Part shown: in pieces, positions 17,444 to 25,668 of the stretch
Layout of the letters: each line of letters starts with the position of its first letter
Numbering within the stretch: the stretch's first letter is position 1
Program-made: the position numbers and the translations under genes
Notes under the pieces: generated by a model
What the model saw: only the letters and a program-made list of their open reading frames with translations
Told to the model about the DNA's origin: nothing
The model's database searches: none
Assembly: GCF_001905905.1 (NCBI RefSeq)
Contig: NZ_LIVT01000003.1
Coordinates: forward strand, 372,001 to 436,000
Source: Streptomyces sp. CB02366
Lineage (GTDB): Bacteria; Actinomycetota; Actinomycetes; Streptomycetales; Streptomycetaceae
DNA: 64,000 bases
Reading direction: 5' to 3'

Positions 17444-17843
17444 AGTGGGCGATGCCCGCGGGGGTGACCCCCTCGACCTCCATGCCCTCGGGCGCGAGCA
17501 GGAAGACGTTGCGGTCGACGCGGTGCATACCGCTGCCGAGGCCGAAGACCACGCCGCTGCTGAAGTCGAGGATCCGCTTCGCCACGTCCGTCTCCGCCGC
17601 CGTCAGGTCGAGCAGCACCGGCACCTGGGCGACCAGGTACTCGGCCACCTCGCGCGCGTCCGCGAAGACCTGCACCCGCAGCACGACGAGGCGTCGCTGC
17701 TCGGCCGCGCGCTCGGCCGGGACGGTGCGGTGGTCGACCCGCGACGGCCACTCGTCCCGGCCGCGCAACGGTACGACCTGGGCGAGCCCCTCCCACTGTT
17801 CATCGGTGGCGTCGTACCTGTCATACCTGTCGTACCTGCTCAC
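17439..17843 (-). CDS. sepF: SepF-family cell-division protein
   Basis: About 134 residues. The core from VVPLRGRDEW through LVVLRVQVFADAREVAEYL to KRILDFSSGVVFGLGSGMHRV matches SepF (YlmF), which links FtsZ filaments to the membrane. Streptomyces usually has several SepF paralogues; lack of an ftsZ neighbour here suggests one of the extra copies. The N-terminus is short and starts SRYDRYDRYD, encoded by a 9-bp repeat. The GTG at 17843 overlaps the stop of a small upstream frame by GTGA, and this decides the start. Confidence 0.88.
   Translation of the reverse strand: MSRYDRYDRYDATDEQWEGLAQVVPLRGRDEWPSRVDHRTVPAERAAEQRRLVVLRVQVFADAREVAEYLVAQVPVLLDLTAAETDVAKRILDFSSGVVFGLGSGMHRVDRNVFLLAPEGMEVEGVTPAGIAHS
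17811..17837. repeat. 9-bp tandem repeat encoding YDR in the SepF N-terminus
   Basis: Three units, GTCGTACCT, GTCATACCT and GTCGTACCT, lie just inside the start of sepF and give the YDRYDRYD stretch. One unit differs by one base. In-frame gain or loss would only lengthen or shorten the N-terminal tail. Confidence 0.85.
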
Positions 17844-17962
17844 CGGTCCACCCCGTCGTCGAGCCGGGCGGGTTCGCACCGGCTGCACTCACTGTTCATC
17901 GGGCAATCCTCTCGCCCCTCACCCGTTCGGCGTACCAGCGACACGGCGAACTCGGCTTCCAT
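17840..17962 (-). CDS. Possible 40-residue protein upstream of and coupled to sepF
   Basis: The frame starts with ATG at 17962 (EAEFAVSLVRRTGEG) after GGAAAGGAC, one of the best ribosome-binding sites in the region. It ends at a TGA that overlaps the sepF GTG by four bases. It contains an ECSRC pair of cysteines. A second start at 17899 (MNSECSRCE) would give 19 residues, also with a fair site. Either could be a small protein or a leader that passes ribosomes to sepF. No family is recognised. Confidence 0.5.
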   Translation of the reverse strand: MEAEFAVSLVRRTGEGREDCPMNSECSRCEPARLDDGVDR

Positions 17963-18047
17963 GTCCTTTCCGGTACCCGACCGACACCGGTTCATGACGT
18001 GCCGCGCGCGCCGCCGGACTCGCACCGTACCGGTCCGGCCGCTCCGC

Positions 18048-18845
18048 TCAGACCGCGATGACCTGGACCCCCGCCTCGCCGAACCGGTCCCTCGCCTCCG
18101 CGCCGATGCGGGAGTCGGTGACCAGGACGTCGACCAGCCCCAGATCGCAGACCCGGGCGAACGCCCGCTTGCCGATCTTCGACGAGTCGGCCGCCACCAC
18201 CACCCGCTGCGCCCGTTCCGCGAGCAGCCGGTTGACGCTGGCCTCGCCCTCGTGGTGGACGTACGCACCGCGTTCGATGTCGATGGCGTTCACCCCGAGC
18301 ACGGCGACGTCCAGGGTGATCTCGTTCATCACGCCGACCGCGAGGGGGCCCGTCAACTCGTACGACTGGGGCCGCGCGACCCCGCCCGTCACCACCATCT
18401 TGATCTGCGGCCGGATCGCCAGTTCGCTCGCGATGTTGAGGGCGTTGGTCACCACGGTCAGCGTCGGCTGTCCGCCCGCCGCCGCCGTCTCGCCCACGAT
18501 GTCCGGGCGCACCGCCAGCGCCCTGGCCACTTCGGTCACCGTCGTCCCCCCGGTCAGGCCGACCACCTCGCCGACGGCCACGAGGCCGGACGCCGCCCGC
18601 CCGATGGCCTGCTTCTCGGGCGCGTGGCGCCCCGTCTTGTAGCGGAGCGCCAGTTCGTAGGAGACCCCGTGCGCCACCGCCCCGCCGCGGGTACGGGTGA
18701 GCAGGTGCTGCTCGGCCAGTTGGTCCAGGTCGCGGCGGATGGTGGCGGCCGAGACGTCGAGCGTCGCCGCCGCCTCCTCGACGTCCACCCTGCCGTGCTT
18801 GCCGACCAGTTCCAGCAGCGCGTCCCACCGGGCGTCCCTGGACAA
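18048..18845 (-). CDS. DeoR/GlpR-family sugar-metabolism regulator
   Basis: About 265 residues. The N-terminal helix-turn-helix (RWDALLELVGKHGRVDVEEAA, VSAATIRRDLDQL) is the DeoR type; the C-terminal domain (VGLTGGTTVTEVAR, TVVTNALNIASELA, GVNAIDIERGAYVHHEGEA) binds a sugar phosphate. The start is set at a TTG (18845) because GAGGAG lies six bases before it; an ATG further out at 18989 would fall into the divergent promoter. It points away from a SIS-domain gene at 19086. Inference: it represses that gene through the inverted repeats in the shared region. Confidence 0.85.
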   Translation of the reverse strand: MSRDARWDALLELVGKHGRVDVEEAAATLDVSAATIRRDLDQLAEQHLLTRTRGGAVAHGVSYELALRYKTGRHAPEKQAIGRAASGLVAVGEVVGLTGGTTVTEVARALAVRPDIVGETAAAGGQPTLTVVTNALNIASELAIRPQIKMVVTGGVARPQSYELTGPLAVGVMNEITLDVAVLGVNAIDIERGAYVHHEGEASVNRLLAERAQRVVVAADSSKIGKRAFARVCDLGLVDVLVTDSRIGAEARDRFGEAGVQVIAV

Positions 18846-18983
18846 GAGCGTCTCCTCACCGTCCGGCGCGGGCACCGCGCTTCGCGGGAACGCGGTCGCC
18901 GGGGGCCGGATCGCCGCAAGCGTCGCACAGCGGTCGCGGGTAGTCCGCCGCCCACCTGCACGTTGCTTGTTTTTGTTCGATAA

Positions 18984-19012
18984 CTGCATGTAACGTGCAG
19001 AATTCTACATGC
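18984..19012. promoter_or_regulatory. Overlapping inverted repeats between the DeoR-type gene and the SIS gene (operator candidate)
   Basis: GCATGTA (18986-18992) pairs with TACATGC (19006-19012) across 13 bases, and CTGCA (18984-18988) pairs with TGCAG (18996-19000) inside it. The patch is AT-rich against a very GC-rich background and lies in the 240-base region between two divergent genes. DeoR-type proteins commonly bind such repeats; this site is predicted by position and symmetry only. Confidence 0.55.
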
Positions 19013-19085
19013 GGGCTGGGCGGGCCGAAGCCGGTCGCGCCCAGCCCCGTTGCCGTGGTCCACCTCGTTCCCGTGGAGTGCAGAC

Positions 19086-19979
19086 GTGTCGTATGCCGAG
19101 ACCGAGACAGCCAGTCAGCCTGATTGCTGGCGGCGCGCCGCCGCCCTGGCCGGGGGCCCCGGAGCCGTCGGCCTGCCCGCCGCGGGCGAGCGGATCGCGG
19201 TCGTGGGCTGCGGTACCTCCTTCTACATGGCGCAGGCCTACGCCGGGCTGCGCGAGGGCTCCGGGCAAGGCGAGTCGGACGCCTTCGCCGCCTCCGAGTT
19301 CCCCTTCGACCGGGGCTACGACCGGGTCGTCGCGCTGACCCGCTCGGGGACCACCACCGAGGTGCTGGAGCTGCTGAACCGGCTGCGCGGCGCCACCCGC
19401 ACGGTGGCGGTCACCGCCGATCCCCGGACCCCGGTCAGGACGGCCGCCGACGACCTCGTCGTCCTGGACTTCGCCGACGAGCGGTCCGTGGTGCAGACCC
19501 GCTTCGCCACGACCGCCCTCACCCTCCTGCGGGCCCATCTCGGCCTGCACTCCGAGCAGGCGGTGGCGGACGCGGAGACCGCGCTCGCCGAGCCGCTGCC
19601 GGACGGGCTGCTGGAGTGCACGCAGTTCTCCTTCCTCGGCCGGGGGTGGACGGTCGGCCTGGCCCACGAGGCGGCGCTGAAGATGAAGGAGGCGTCGCTG
19701 TCCTGGACGGAGTCGTACCCCGCGATGGAGTACCGCCACGGCCCCATCAGCATCTCCACGGCGGGGACCGCCACCTGGATGTTCGGAGAGGCCCCCGAGG
19801 GCCTGGCGGAGCAGGTGCGCGCGACGGGCGCCGCGTGGGTGGACGGCCCGCTCGACCCGCTGGCCGATCTCGTACGCGTACAGCGCCTCGCTCTCGCCAG
19901 GGCCGCCGCGCGGGGGCTCGACCCCGATCTGCCGCGCCACCTGAGCCGCTCGGTGGTCCTGGACCCGCCGTCGCCCTGA
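19086..19979 (+). CDS. SIS-domain sugar-phosphate isomerase/deaminase-like protein
   Basis: About 297 residues with two SIS (sugar isomerase) halves: IAVVGCGTSFYMAQAYAGL near residues 37-55 and VALTRSGTTTEVLELL near 84-99. A second half carries FSFLGRGWTVGLAHEAALKMKE and YPAMEYRHGPIS, as in the isomerase part of GlmS and in AgaS-like proteins. It probably acts on an amino-sugar phosphate. The GTG at 19086 fits; a longer frame from 19050 is not needed. It is divergent from a DeoR-type regulator, which supports a sugar role. No kinase or transporter gene is adjacent. Confidence 0.8.
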   Translation: MSYAETETASQPDCWRRAAALAGGPGAVGLPAAGERIAVVGCGTSFYMAQAYAGLREGSGQGESDAFAASEFPFDRGYDRVVALTRSGTTTEVLELLNRLRGATRTVAVTADPRTPVRTAADDLVVLDFADERSVVQTRFATTALTLLRAHLGLHSEQAVADAETALAEPLPDGLLECTQFSFLGRGWTVGLAHEAALKMKEASLSWTESYPAMEYRHGPISISTAGTATWMFGEAPEGLAEQVRATGAAWVDGPLDPLADLVRVQRLALARAAARGLDPDLPRHLSRSVVLDPPSP

Positions 19980-20171
19980 CCGGCTACGTCCTGGTACGCG
20001 TCCGGGGCCGCGGGCGGAAGAGGTCCTGACGGCACGGTTCGGGGCGGCGCGGGCCGTGTCCTCCGCCCGGGCCGCCCTCAGCACCCGCCGGGCCGTCGTC
20101 CGGGCGGCCGGGACCGCCCCGGCGGCCCGCCGGACGGGACACCCCGGGGAGGACGCCCCGTACGCGGGAGC

Positions 20172-20711
20172 TCAGGACTCCTCGAAGTAGGCGTCCAGGG
20201 CCTTGTCCAGTTCGGCGGGCCACCCCTTGAGCTCGCTGCGGCTGCCCGCCTCGACCTCGGCGTTGAACCAGCGGCGGGTCGACAGGTGGACGGTCACCGT
20301 GAACCGGCGGCCGAAACGGGCCGAGGCGGTCTCCACCGCGCCGATCTCGTCCCAGTCGAACTCGGCCTCCTGGTCGTCCAACCGGAAGCGGACGCCTTCC
20401 CGGGCCACCCGGATCGAACCGCGCCGGTCGCTGACCTCGAAGACGGGGCCCTCCCCGGCGTCGGCGTCCGAAAGGGCGGCCTTCTCCGCCGCTTCCGGTT
20501 CCCGGTCGGCCTCGCCACCGGGGGCGGTGGTCGCGGCCTCGCCCTCGCGCTCCGCCACCCCCTCCGGGACGACCGCCTCGGGGCCGGCCCCCGCTTCCGG
20601 TTCGGGCTTCCGGGTCGCGACGGGCGCCGCCAGTCCGGGCAGGGGGATGAACGCCGGGTCGGTGCCTGCGGCGAACTCGGGCTTCTTGTTCGAATCTATG
20701 CTCTGCTCCAC
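20172..20711 (-). CDS. Conserved-type hypothetical protein with acidic disordered half
   Basis: About 179 residues. The N-terminal half is Pro/Glu/Ala-rich and probably disordered; the C-terminal part from FEVSDRRGSIRVAREGVRFRL to the end (WFNAEVEAGSRSELKGWPAELDKALDAYFEES) is a compact beta-rich domain. I recall similar proteins starting MEQSIDSN in other Streptomyces, which supports the GTG at 20711, but no function is known. It converges with the SIS gene and is followed by the siderophore importer genes on its own strand, with a 225-base gap and no clear link. Confidence 0.7.
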   Translation of the reverse strand: MEQSIDSNKKPEFAAGTDPAFIPLPGLAAPVATRKPEPEAGAGPEAVVPEGVAEREGEAATTAPGGEADREPEAAEKAALSDADAGEGPVFEVSDRRGSIRVAREGVRFRLDDQEAEFDWDEIGAVETASARFGRRFTVTVHLSTRRWFNAEVEAGSRSELKGWPAELDKALDAYFEES

Positions 20712-20936
20712 GGCGGGCAGTATGGTCCACGAACCTGTACGTGACCAGTCGTCATCGCTCCGACGCGCCGCCGGCCTCCGCCTCGCGGGCGAACTCCGCT
20801 CCGTGGAACGGCCGAAGTGCCGCCCGGCGGCAAGGGCGTGGGGAAACGCCGATCCGCCCGGTGCGCCCCGCCCGGGGTGGGCCGCACCGGATTCCCACCG
20901 GCGCCCGGCCAACCCCTCCCCGGGCGCGGGGCGGTC

Positions 20937-22004
20937 TCAGAGCACTCCCTTGCGCCACTCCCGTACCAGCAGCCAACCGAGGTACGCGCCGCCGATCGCC
21001 ATGGTGTAGATCCCCACCGGCAGGTCGTCGAAGAGCGTCAGCTGCTGGGAGCACAGGTCCGCGAGCACCAGCAGCAGACCCCCGGTGAGCGCGGAGAGCA
21101 GCAGGTGGGGGCCGGAGCCCCGGGAGAGGCGCCGGGCGATCTGGGGCGCGGTCAGGGCGATGAAGGCGATCGGCCCGGAGACGCTGACGGCGGCGGCCGA
21201 GAGGCCGACGGCCAGGATCACGGCCAGGGTCTTGGCCTTCTTCGGTTCGGAGCCGAGCGCCTCGGCGATGTCGTCGCCCATCTCGCCGATGTCGAGCCGC
21301 CGGGAGATCAGCGCGGCGGCCGGGGCGGCGGCGAGGAGGACCAGCCAGACGGTGGTGGCGTCGGTCCAGGAGCGGGCCGTCAGGCTCCCGTTGACATAGG
21401 CGGTGAGGACGGACGCCTTGTCGCGTTCCAGGGCGTAGACGACGTACTGGGTGACGGCCGCGCCCATCGCGGCGACCCCGATGCCGGCGATGACGAGCCG
21501 GGCGGGGTTGCGGAAGCCGGTGCCGGTGGAGACGTACACGAGGGCCATCGCCAGGATCGCGCCGATGAGGGCGCCCACGGGGACGGGGACCGTGTCGGGG
21601 AACATCAGCGCGCAGAACGCGGCGCCCGCGCCCGCCCCGGCGGAGAGTCCGATGACGTCCGGGCTGCCGAGCGGATTGCGGGTGACGGACTGGAACAGCG
21701 CGCCGGAGAGGCCCAGTGCCGCGCCGACCCCGATGGCGACGGTGAGACGGGGGCCGCGCAACCGGTTGAAGACGAACCGGTCCTTGCCTTCGGCGTCCCC
21801 GGCGAGGGCGGCCGGAAGGTCGGCGAGATCGATGCCGAGGCGTCCCCAGGCCAGGGTCGCCACGGCGGCCGCGAGGAGGAGGACGAGGAGCCCGCCGCCC
21901 GCGAGCACGGAGGCCCGGCGCACGGGTATCGCCACGGCGCCGCCGATGGTCAGGTACCCCCGGGGAGACCTCCGGGCGGGGGCGGCGCGGTCGGTGACGG
22001 TCAT
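20937..22004 (-). CDS. Iron-siderophore ABC transporter permease (second permease)
   Basis: About 355 residues, FecCD/BtuC fold with around ten membrane helices. The segment RGPRLTVAIGVGAALGLSGALFQSVTRNPLGSPDVIG is the family signature, and the loop SVSGPIAFIALTAPQIARRLSRG contacts the ATPase. It pairs with the first permease as a heterodimer for ferric-siderophore import. Its ATG overlaps the stop of that gene (ATGA). It is the last gene of the operon; no ATPase gene follows within the window. Confidence 0.92.
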   Translation of the reverse strand: MTVTDRAAPARRSPRGYLTIGGAVAIPVRRASVLAGGGLLVLLLAAAVATLAWGRLGIDLADLPAALAGDAEGKDRFVFNRLRGPRLTVAIGVGAALGLSGALFQSVTRNPLGSPDVIGLSAGAGAGAAFCALMFPDTVPVPVGALIGAILAMALVYVSTGTGFRNPARLVIAGIGVAAMGAAVTQYVVYALERDKASVLTAYVNGSLTARSWTDATTVWLVLLAAAPAAALISRRLDIGEMGDDIAEALGSEPKKAKTLAVILAVGLSAAAVSVSGPIAFIALTAPQIARRLSRGSGPHLLLSALTGGLLLVLADLCSQQLTLFDDLPVGIYTMAIGGAYLGWLLVREWRKGVL

Positions 22005-23038
22005 GAGGAGCCCCGCATCCTGCGTACGGCGATGAGCAGCGCGGGTGCGCCGATGAAGGCGGTGACGACGCCGACCATGAGTTCGGTGGGCCGCATGACG
22101 ACCCGGCCCACCACGTCCGCGAGGAGCAGCAGGGTGGGGCCGAGCAGGGCCGAGAAGAGGATCTGGGCGCGGAAGTCGACGCCGACCAGGGCCCGTACGA
22201 CGTGCGGCACGGCGAGGCCGACGAAGGCGATCGGGCCCACGGCGGCGGTCGCGGCGGCGCTGAGCAGGGTGGCGGCGAGCAGCCCGGCGCCCCGTGTGCG
22301 CCCGGGGTGCGAGCCGAGGGCGACGGCGGTCGCGTCGCCCAGGGCCAGGGCGTTGAGGCCCGGGCCGAGGGCGAGGGCCAGCAGGAACCCGGCGGCGGCG
22401 AACGGCAGGACGGACCAGAACACGTCGAAGTCCCGGCCGCCGAGCGCGCCGACGACCCAGTAGCGGTAGCTGTCGAAGACCCGGGGCTTGCTGAGGGTCA
22501 CGGCCTGGATGAACGCCATCAGGACGGCGGTGAGCACCGCTCCGGCGAGGACCAGGCGCACCACGCTCGTCCCCGTACCGGCGGAGCCGATGACGTGGAC
22601 GAGGACGCCGGCTGCCAGGGCTCCGGGCAGCGCCCACCACATGGTGTCGGTGGCGCCGGAGGCGCCGAGCCAGGCGGTCGCGGCGACGATGCTCGCGGAG
22701 GCCCCGGCGTTGATGCCGAGGAGGCCCGGTTCGGCCAGCGGATTGCGCGAGACGCCCTGCATGAGGGTGCCCGCGACCGCGAGGCAGAGCCCGGCGAGGA
22801 CGCCGAGGGCGGTGCGGGGGTAGCGGCTCTCGACGATGGCGGTGATGTTGGGGTCGGCGGCGCCCTGGAGGACGTCGACGATGTCGCCCGAAGAGGTGGA
22901 GCGGCTGCCGAACATGACGCTGGCGCAGAGCGCGAGCGCCAGCGCTGCCAGGCCGAGGAGCAGGAGGAACGCCACCCGAGCGGCGCCGGTACGCGAGGTA
23001 CCGGCGCCGCTCGGGGGTGCGACCGCGGTGGTTGCCAT
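22001..23038 (-). CDS. Iron-siderophore ABC transporter permease (first permease)
   Basis: About 345 residues, FecCD/BtuC fold. Signature stretches are RYPRTALGVLAGLCLAVAG, GVSRNPLAEPGLLGINAGAS and AVGPIAFVGLAVPHVVRALVG (ATPase-coupling loop). It starts MATTAVAPPSGAG at 23038, 50 bases after the binding-protein stop, and overlaps the second permease by four bases. The operon order is binding protein, permease, permease. It is a cytoplasmic-membrane protein and is expected to be iron-repressed through the box upstream of the binding protein. Confidence 0.92.
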   Translation of the reverse strand: MATTAVAPPSGAGTSRTGAARVAFLLLLGLAALALALCASVMFGSRSTSSGDIVDVLQGAADPNITAIVESRYPRTALGVLAGLCLAVAGTLMQGVSRNPLAEPGLLGINAGASASIVAATAWLGASGATDTMWWALPGALAAGVLVHVIGSAGTGTSVVRLVLAGAVLTAVLMAFIQAVTLSKPRVFDSYRYWVVGALGGRDFDVFWSVLPFAAAGFLLALALGPGLNALALGDATAVALGSHPGRTRGAGLLAATLLSAAATAAVGPIAFVGLAVPHVVRALVGVDFRAQILFSALLGPTLLLLADVVGRVVMRPTELMVGVVTAFIGAPALLIAVRRMRGSS

Positions 23039-23088
23039 GGGAGGGGAGTGTGCCTTGTGGCCTCGGTGGTTCCGATACCCGGACGGGG

Positions 23089-24138
23089 TTACTTGCCGGC
23101 TGCCTTGACGGCCTGGTCGATGAGCGGCAGGTAGCGCTCGATCGTCCACGGCACGGTCAGCGGGTTGATGATCGAGGAGGCGGTGACGAAGGAGTTGTCG
23201 TCGCTCGCGACGACGGCGCCCTTCTTGATCGCGGGGATCTCGCCGTACAGCTTCTGGCCCTCGATCTCCTTGCGGTTCTTCTCGTCCGTGTAGAACGTGA
23301 AGACGACGTCGCTGTCCTTGAGCTTCTCGGCGTTCTCCAGGCCGATGAGGGCCGAGTCGGTGCCGGGGGTCTCCTTGAAGCCGTTGACGACCGGGTCGAC
23401 CTTCAGACCGAGCGAGGAGACCATCTTGACGCGCTGCTCCTCGGGCTTGAAGACGCCGAGGGTGCCGGGGCCGGAGTTGTAAATGTAGGAGAAGGTGACG
23501 TCCTTGTAGTTCGGCCGGGTGGCCGCGGCGTCGGCGAGCTGCTTCTCGATCTTCGTCTTGAGGGCGTCGGTGTCCTTCGTGCGGCCGAGCGCCTTGCCGA
23601 TGATGTCGATCTGCTGGTCCCAGTCGGTGCTCCACGCCTGGTCGGGGTAGGCGACCGTGGGGGCGATGTCCTTGAGGACGTCGTACTGCTTCTGCGTGAT
23701 GCCCGACCAGGGGGCGAGGATGACGTCCGGCTCCAGTTCGGTGATCGCCTCGAAGTCGATCTCCTCGCCGCCGGTGAACTGCTCGGGCAGCTTGTCGCCG
23801 GACTTCTTGACGGCCTCGTTGATCCACGGGAGGTAGCCGGAGTCGTCGCTGCCCCAGGCGTAGCTCTCGATGCCGACCGGGGTCTGGCCGAGGGCTATCG
23901 CGGTTTCGGCGGAGCCCTGGCCGAGGGTGACGATGCGTTCGGGCTTCTCCTCGATCTTCGCGGTGCCGAGCGAGCTCTTGATCGAGACGGGGAACGCGCC
24001 CCCGCCCTTGGCCGAGCCCTTCGCCCCGTCCTTGTCGCCGTCGCTGTCCGATGAGCAGCCGACCAGGGCGACGGCGAGGGCGACGGTGGTGGCCGTGGCG
24101 GCGAGGGTGTGGCGGCGCACGCGGGAGAAGCCGAGCAT
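23089..24138 (-). CDS. Iron-siderophore ABC transporter substrate-binding lipoprotein
   Basis: About 349 residues. The first 28 residues form a lipoprotein signal (LAVALVGC with a lipobox Cys), followed by a Ser/Asp-rich linker and a FepB/FhuD-like binding fold (PERIVTLGQGSAETAIALG, EPDVILAPWSG, NPLTVPWTIERYLPL). It captures a ferric siderophore outside the membrane and feeds it to the two permeases after it. The ATG follows GAGGACCCTCC. A perfect TTAGGC-AA-GCCTAA palindrome 33-46 bases upstream is the expected iron-regulator site. Confidence 0.92.
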   Translation of the reverse strand: MLGFSRVRRHTLAATATTVALAVALVGCSSDSDGDKDGAKGSAKGGGAFPVSIKSSLGTAKIEEKPERIVTLGQGSAETAIALGQTPVGIESYAWGSDDSGYLPWINEAVKKSGDKLPEQFTGGEEIDFEAITELEPDVILAPWSGITQKQYDVLKDIAPTVAYPDQAWSTDWDQQIDIIGKALGRTKDTDALKTKIEKQLADAAATRPNYKDVTFSYIYNSGPGTLGVFKPEEQRVKMVSSLGLKVDPVVNGFKETPGTDSALIGLENAEKLKDSDVVFTFYTDEKNRKEIEGQKLYGEIPAIKKGAVVASDDNSFVTASSIINPLTVPWTIERYLPLIDQAVKAAGK

Positions 24139-24170
24139 GGAGGGTCCTCAAGTTGACCGAGCAATGAAGG

Positions 24171-24184
24171 TTAGGCAAGCCTAA
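24171..24184. promoter_or_regulatory. Iron box (DmdR/IdeR-type operator)
   Basis: TTAGGCAAGCCTAA is a perfect palindrome and, with flanking bases, matches the streptomycete iron box recognised by DmdR1. It lies just upstream of the siderophore binding-protein start, so the importer operon is most likely repressed when iron is plentiful. Confidence 0.85.
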
Positions 24185-24317
24185 GCCAGAGATTCCCCTG
24201 CCGTGAACCGGGGCCCCCTTCCCCGCTCCGGACCGGGGCTCGTCCACCCTCCCGGGCTCGCCCCGCCCTCCGAGGGCGGCGTGGCCCTCTCCGCGCGAGC
24301 CGGAGCCCTCGCCCGGC

Positions 24318-25271
24318 TCAGTGCCCGTGGCCGGCGGACTCCCCGTCCTGCGGTACGGGCTTCTCGGGAGACCCGCCTCCGGCGTGGACGGTGAACGCGG
24401 CGGTACGGACCTTCCCCTCGTGCCGGAAGTCGAGGAAGAGCCGGTAGGCCCCCTTGCTCGGGGCCGTCGCGGTGAAGGAGACCTCGGGGCCGGGCTCCGT
24501 CCGCCCGTCGCCCGGTTCGCCGTTCGGGTGGACGTGGAGGTAGGCCAGGTCGCCCGCGCGGAGTGCGACGAGGTGGCCGTACGCGCGGAGGTAGGGCTGG
24601 AGGTCGGTGACCGGCCTGCCGTCCTTCTCGACCTCCAGCTTGAGTTCGCTGCCCGCCCCTGGGCGCAGGGCACCGTCGAGCGTCACCTCGTACCCGTCGA
24701 CGGTCACCGTCCGCTCGGCGTCCGGCAGCGGCTCGGGGCGCGCGTCGCCGGCTACGGCGAGGTCCGCGCCCAGCGTGACGCCCTCGGCGTCCTTCGCGTC
24801 CGGGGTGAAGTCGGCGAAGACCCGGTAGCCGCCCGCGCCGGGCAGTTCGACGGGGGCGGACCAGGTGCCGTCGGCGGCCCGCACGGGGTGCAGGTGCCGG
24901 TAGGTGGCGAGGTCGCTCGACGCCACGATCAGGTGCAGTTCCTTGCCGTGCTCGCGGCGGAACGCGGTCACCTTGCGGGAGGTGTCCTCGTCCACGACGG
25001 AGAAGCGCAGTTCGGCGGGCTCGCCCGCCTCGATGCGCGGGGTGTCGAGGTCGAGCGTGAAGCCGTCCCGGGAGATCTGCAGACCGCTGGGAAGCTCTCG
25101 GGACTCCCCGCCCTCTTTCTCCGCCGGGCGCCCCTTCTCGGCGTGGGCGTCCCGGTGGGCCGGTTCCTTCGGGGCGGAGGCGGGCTCCGTCGCGCCGCCC
25201 ACCGCGTACGCCGACCCGAAGACCGCCGCGAGCCCCGCGGCGAAGGCCGTGATCTTGAGACCGGTCTGCAT
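24318..25271 (-). CDS. Secreted His-tailed protein, predicted copper-responsive
   Basis: About 317 residues. An N-terminal signal or anchor helix (LKITAFAAGLAAVFGSAYAVGG) is followed by a Pro/Glu/His linker and two beta-sandwich-like halves (FTLDLDTPRIEAGEPAELRF, then VTVDGYEVTLDGALRPG). His pairs occur in YRHLHP and YLHVHPNGE, and the protein ends GHGH. These can bind metal. The ATG at 25271 follows GAGGGAGTGGGAC. A perfect CsoR-type palindrome lies 48 bases upstream, so copper control is likely. The family is not one I can name; it may bind or buffer copper at the cell surface. Confidence 0.7.
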   Translation of the reverse strand: MQTGLKITAFAAGLAAVFGSAYAVGGATEPASAPKEPAHRDAHAEKGRPAEKEGGESRELPSGLQISRDGFTLDLDTPRIEAGEPAELRFSVVDEDTSRKVTAFRREHGKELHLIVASSDLATYRHLHPVRAADGTWSAPVELPGAGGYRVFADFTPDAKDAEGVTLGADLAVAGDARPEPLPDAERTVTVDGYEVTLDGALRPGAGSELKLEVEKDGRPVTDLQPYLRAYGHLVALRAGDLAYLHVHPNGEPGDGRTEPGPEVSFTATAPSKGAYRLFLDFRHEGKVRTAAFTVHAGGGSPEKPVPQDGESAGHGH

Positions 25272-25318
25272 GTCCCACTCCCTCGTCAGGGCCGCCGGGT
25301 CGCGGCCACTTCTCCAAG

Positions 25319-25335
25319 ATACCCCCTGGGGGTAT
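25319..25335. promoter_or_regulatory. CsoR-type copper operator
   Basis: ATACCCCCTGGGGGTAT is a perfect 8+1+8 palindrome. Sites of this form are bound by CsoR upstream of copper genes in Streptomyces. It sits 48 bases before the start of the leftward secreted His-tailed protein and also upstream of the small rightward gene at 25425. Confidence 0.8.
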
Positions 25336-25424
25336 GAAGTCAACCGGTGACGGCCTTGCGCCGCCCCGGCGGGGACGGGACGATGGGCCATCGGTCCGGT
25401 GGGGCACGGGGGGAGCGGGGGCTC

Positions 25425-25643
25425 ATGGGGACGTTCGCCGCAGTGGTGGGGGTCATCGGCGCGGTGGCCGCGTGGTGCGCGACGGTGTTGGTCCGACGCG
25501 GGCGTCGCGGCCCCACCGAGAACGCGGACGGCCTGCTGATCGAACAGGCGGCCCGGCTGCGGGCCCAGCAGTTGCGGAGCGAAGGACGGGATTTCCGGGC
25601 CCACCCGTACGCCAAGGGGAGCCCCGGCCCGCCCCGCTACTGA
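25425..25643 (+). CDS. Small single-helix membrane protein
   Basis: A 72-residue protein. One membrane helix (GTFAAVVGVIGAVAAWCATV, residues 2-21) is followed by a basic, hydrophilic tail ending YAKGSPGPPRY. The ATG at 25425 has a GGGGGAGCGGGGG site. The frame is G/C-biased at third positions as in a real gene. It lies 90 bases to the right of the CsoR-type palindrome, so shared copper control is possible but unproven. No family is recognised. Confidence 0.55.
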   Translation: MGTFAAVVGVIGAVAAWCATVLVRRGRRGPTENADGLLIEQAARLRAQQLRSEGRDFRAHPYAKGSPGPPRY

Positions 25644-25668
25644 CGCCGCGCGGACCGGGAGCGTACGG

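Noticed and set aside
18846..18989. ATG start at 18989 for the DeoR-type regulator
   Set aside because: It would place 48 unusual residues before the family domain and run through the predicted operator; the TTG at 18845 has a strong GAGGAG site.
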